Source: DATFRX01 sp035630615
Lineage (GTDB): Bacteria; Actinomycetota; Actinomycetes; Propionibacteriales; Nocardioidaceae
Direction: 5' to 3'
Length of the DNA stretch: 25,589 bases
NCBI GenBank assembly: GCA_035630615.1
Contig: DASQKI010000105.1
Span: 1-25,589 of the forward strand
In this document: positions 25,378 to 25,589 of the stretch, in pieces
Layout of the letters: each line of letters begins with the position of its first letter
Position numbering within the stretch: the stretch's first letter is position 1
Notes under the pieces: generated by a model
Seen by the model: the letters and a program-made list of their open reading frames with translations, nothing else
Database searches by the model: none
What the model was told of the DNA's origin: nothing
Translations under genes and position numbers: made by a program

Positions 25378-25589
25378 GCGCAACCTAGGTGGACGAGCAA
25401 GACGCGCAAACCTCGGCACGAAGAAACGGGCAAGACGCGCAACCTCGGCACGAAGAAGTGGGCAGGACACGCAACCTCGGCACGAAGAAACGGGCAAGAC
25501 GCGCAACCTCGGCACGAAGAAGTGGGCAGGACGCGCAACCTCGGCACGAAGAAGTGGGCAGGACGCGCAACCTCGGCACGAAGAAGTGG
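25378..25589 (-). repeat. 32-nt tandem repeats, reverse orientation, running off the window
   Basis: Read leftward, units begin at 25577, 25545, 25513, 25481, 25449 and 25417 with 32-nt spacing (one extra A in the last). Each starts GCCGAGGTTGCGC. Two sub-types differ in the second half: TGCCCACTTCTTCGT and TGCCCGTTTCTTCGT. A typical unit matches the forward unit at 25124 at 25 of 32 positions. A partial decayed unit lies at 25378-25403, and the array continues past 25589. Confidence 0.9.

Noticed and set aside
25243..25579. Leftward open frames over the repeat array with repeated Cys-Arg-rich peptide
   Set aside because: Units of 32 nt shift frame each time, so all frames are similarly open and give a 32-residue period by arithmetic. 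No start site or flanking domain supports translation, though it cannot be excluded.
25378..25589. CRISPR array
   Set aside because: The 32-nt units are head-to-tail with no unique spacers, and no cas genes are present.

Overview
The window is high-GC DNA with GTG starts, AGGAGG-type ribosome sites, an IdeR-type iron box, a lysC-asd operon with an internal beta-subunit start, and a form I coxMSL cluster. This points to an actinobacterium. The frequent CGTAC words would fit Propionibacteriales/Nocardioidaceae, but that is only an impression. Most of the window is a normal chromosomal gene set; the first ~4 kb and the last ~0.5 kb are unusual.

Layout. 1-4010 is a scarred accessory region. It holds an IS30-type transposase remnant, a membrane protein whose start lies inside that remnant, an exported or anchored hypothetical protein, and the 3' half of a tRNA-Pro(CGG) gene that looks like an integration site. 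Next to that are a truncated tyrosine integrase, a lower-GC vWA-domain protein and a META-domain lipoprotein broken into three frames. 4155-9578 is a run of small housekeeping or accessory genes: SnoaL-like, P-loop kinase-like, VOC, secreted M43-type metalloprotease, MOSC, secreted beta-propeller, HTH regulator. Two strong hairpins separate some of them. 9579-12022 holds a four-helix membrane protein and acetoacetyl-CoA synthetase.

12144-18914 is a compact operon for aerobic CO oxidation: coxM-coxS-coxL-(xdhC/coxF-like)-coxD-coxE. CoxL carries the form I signature AYACSFR, so this should be a true Mo-Cu CO dehydrogenase. CoxM (FAD), CoxS (two [2Fe-2S]) and CoxL (Mo-Cu) are the enzyme; the XdhC-like protein, CoxD (AAA+) and CoxE (vWA) are maturation factors. 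The XdhC-like protein has an added C-terminal YHS metal-binding domain. A LysR regulator converges on the operon with a one-base gap. No coxG, coxB/C/H/K or cytidylyltransferase gene is seen here.

19948-23247 is leftward: lysC and asd overlap, followed by a diacylglycerol kinase-like gene. A strong internal ribosome site in lysC marks the separate beta (ACT) subunit. Divergent from lysC is a Tat-exported PhoD-family phosphatase broken by an apparent one-base deletion. The shared intergenic region holds an 18/19 match to the IdeR/DtxR box and a second, perfect inverted repeat.

25106-25589 has no convincing gene. It holds a family of exactly 32-nt tandem repeats, present in both orientations around a ~160-nt spacer and running off the window end.
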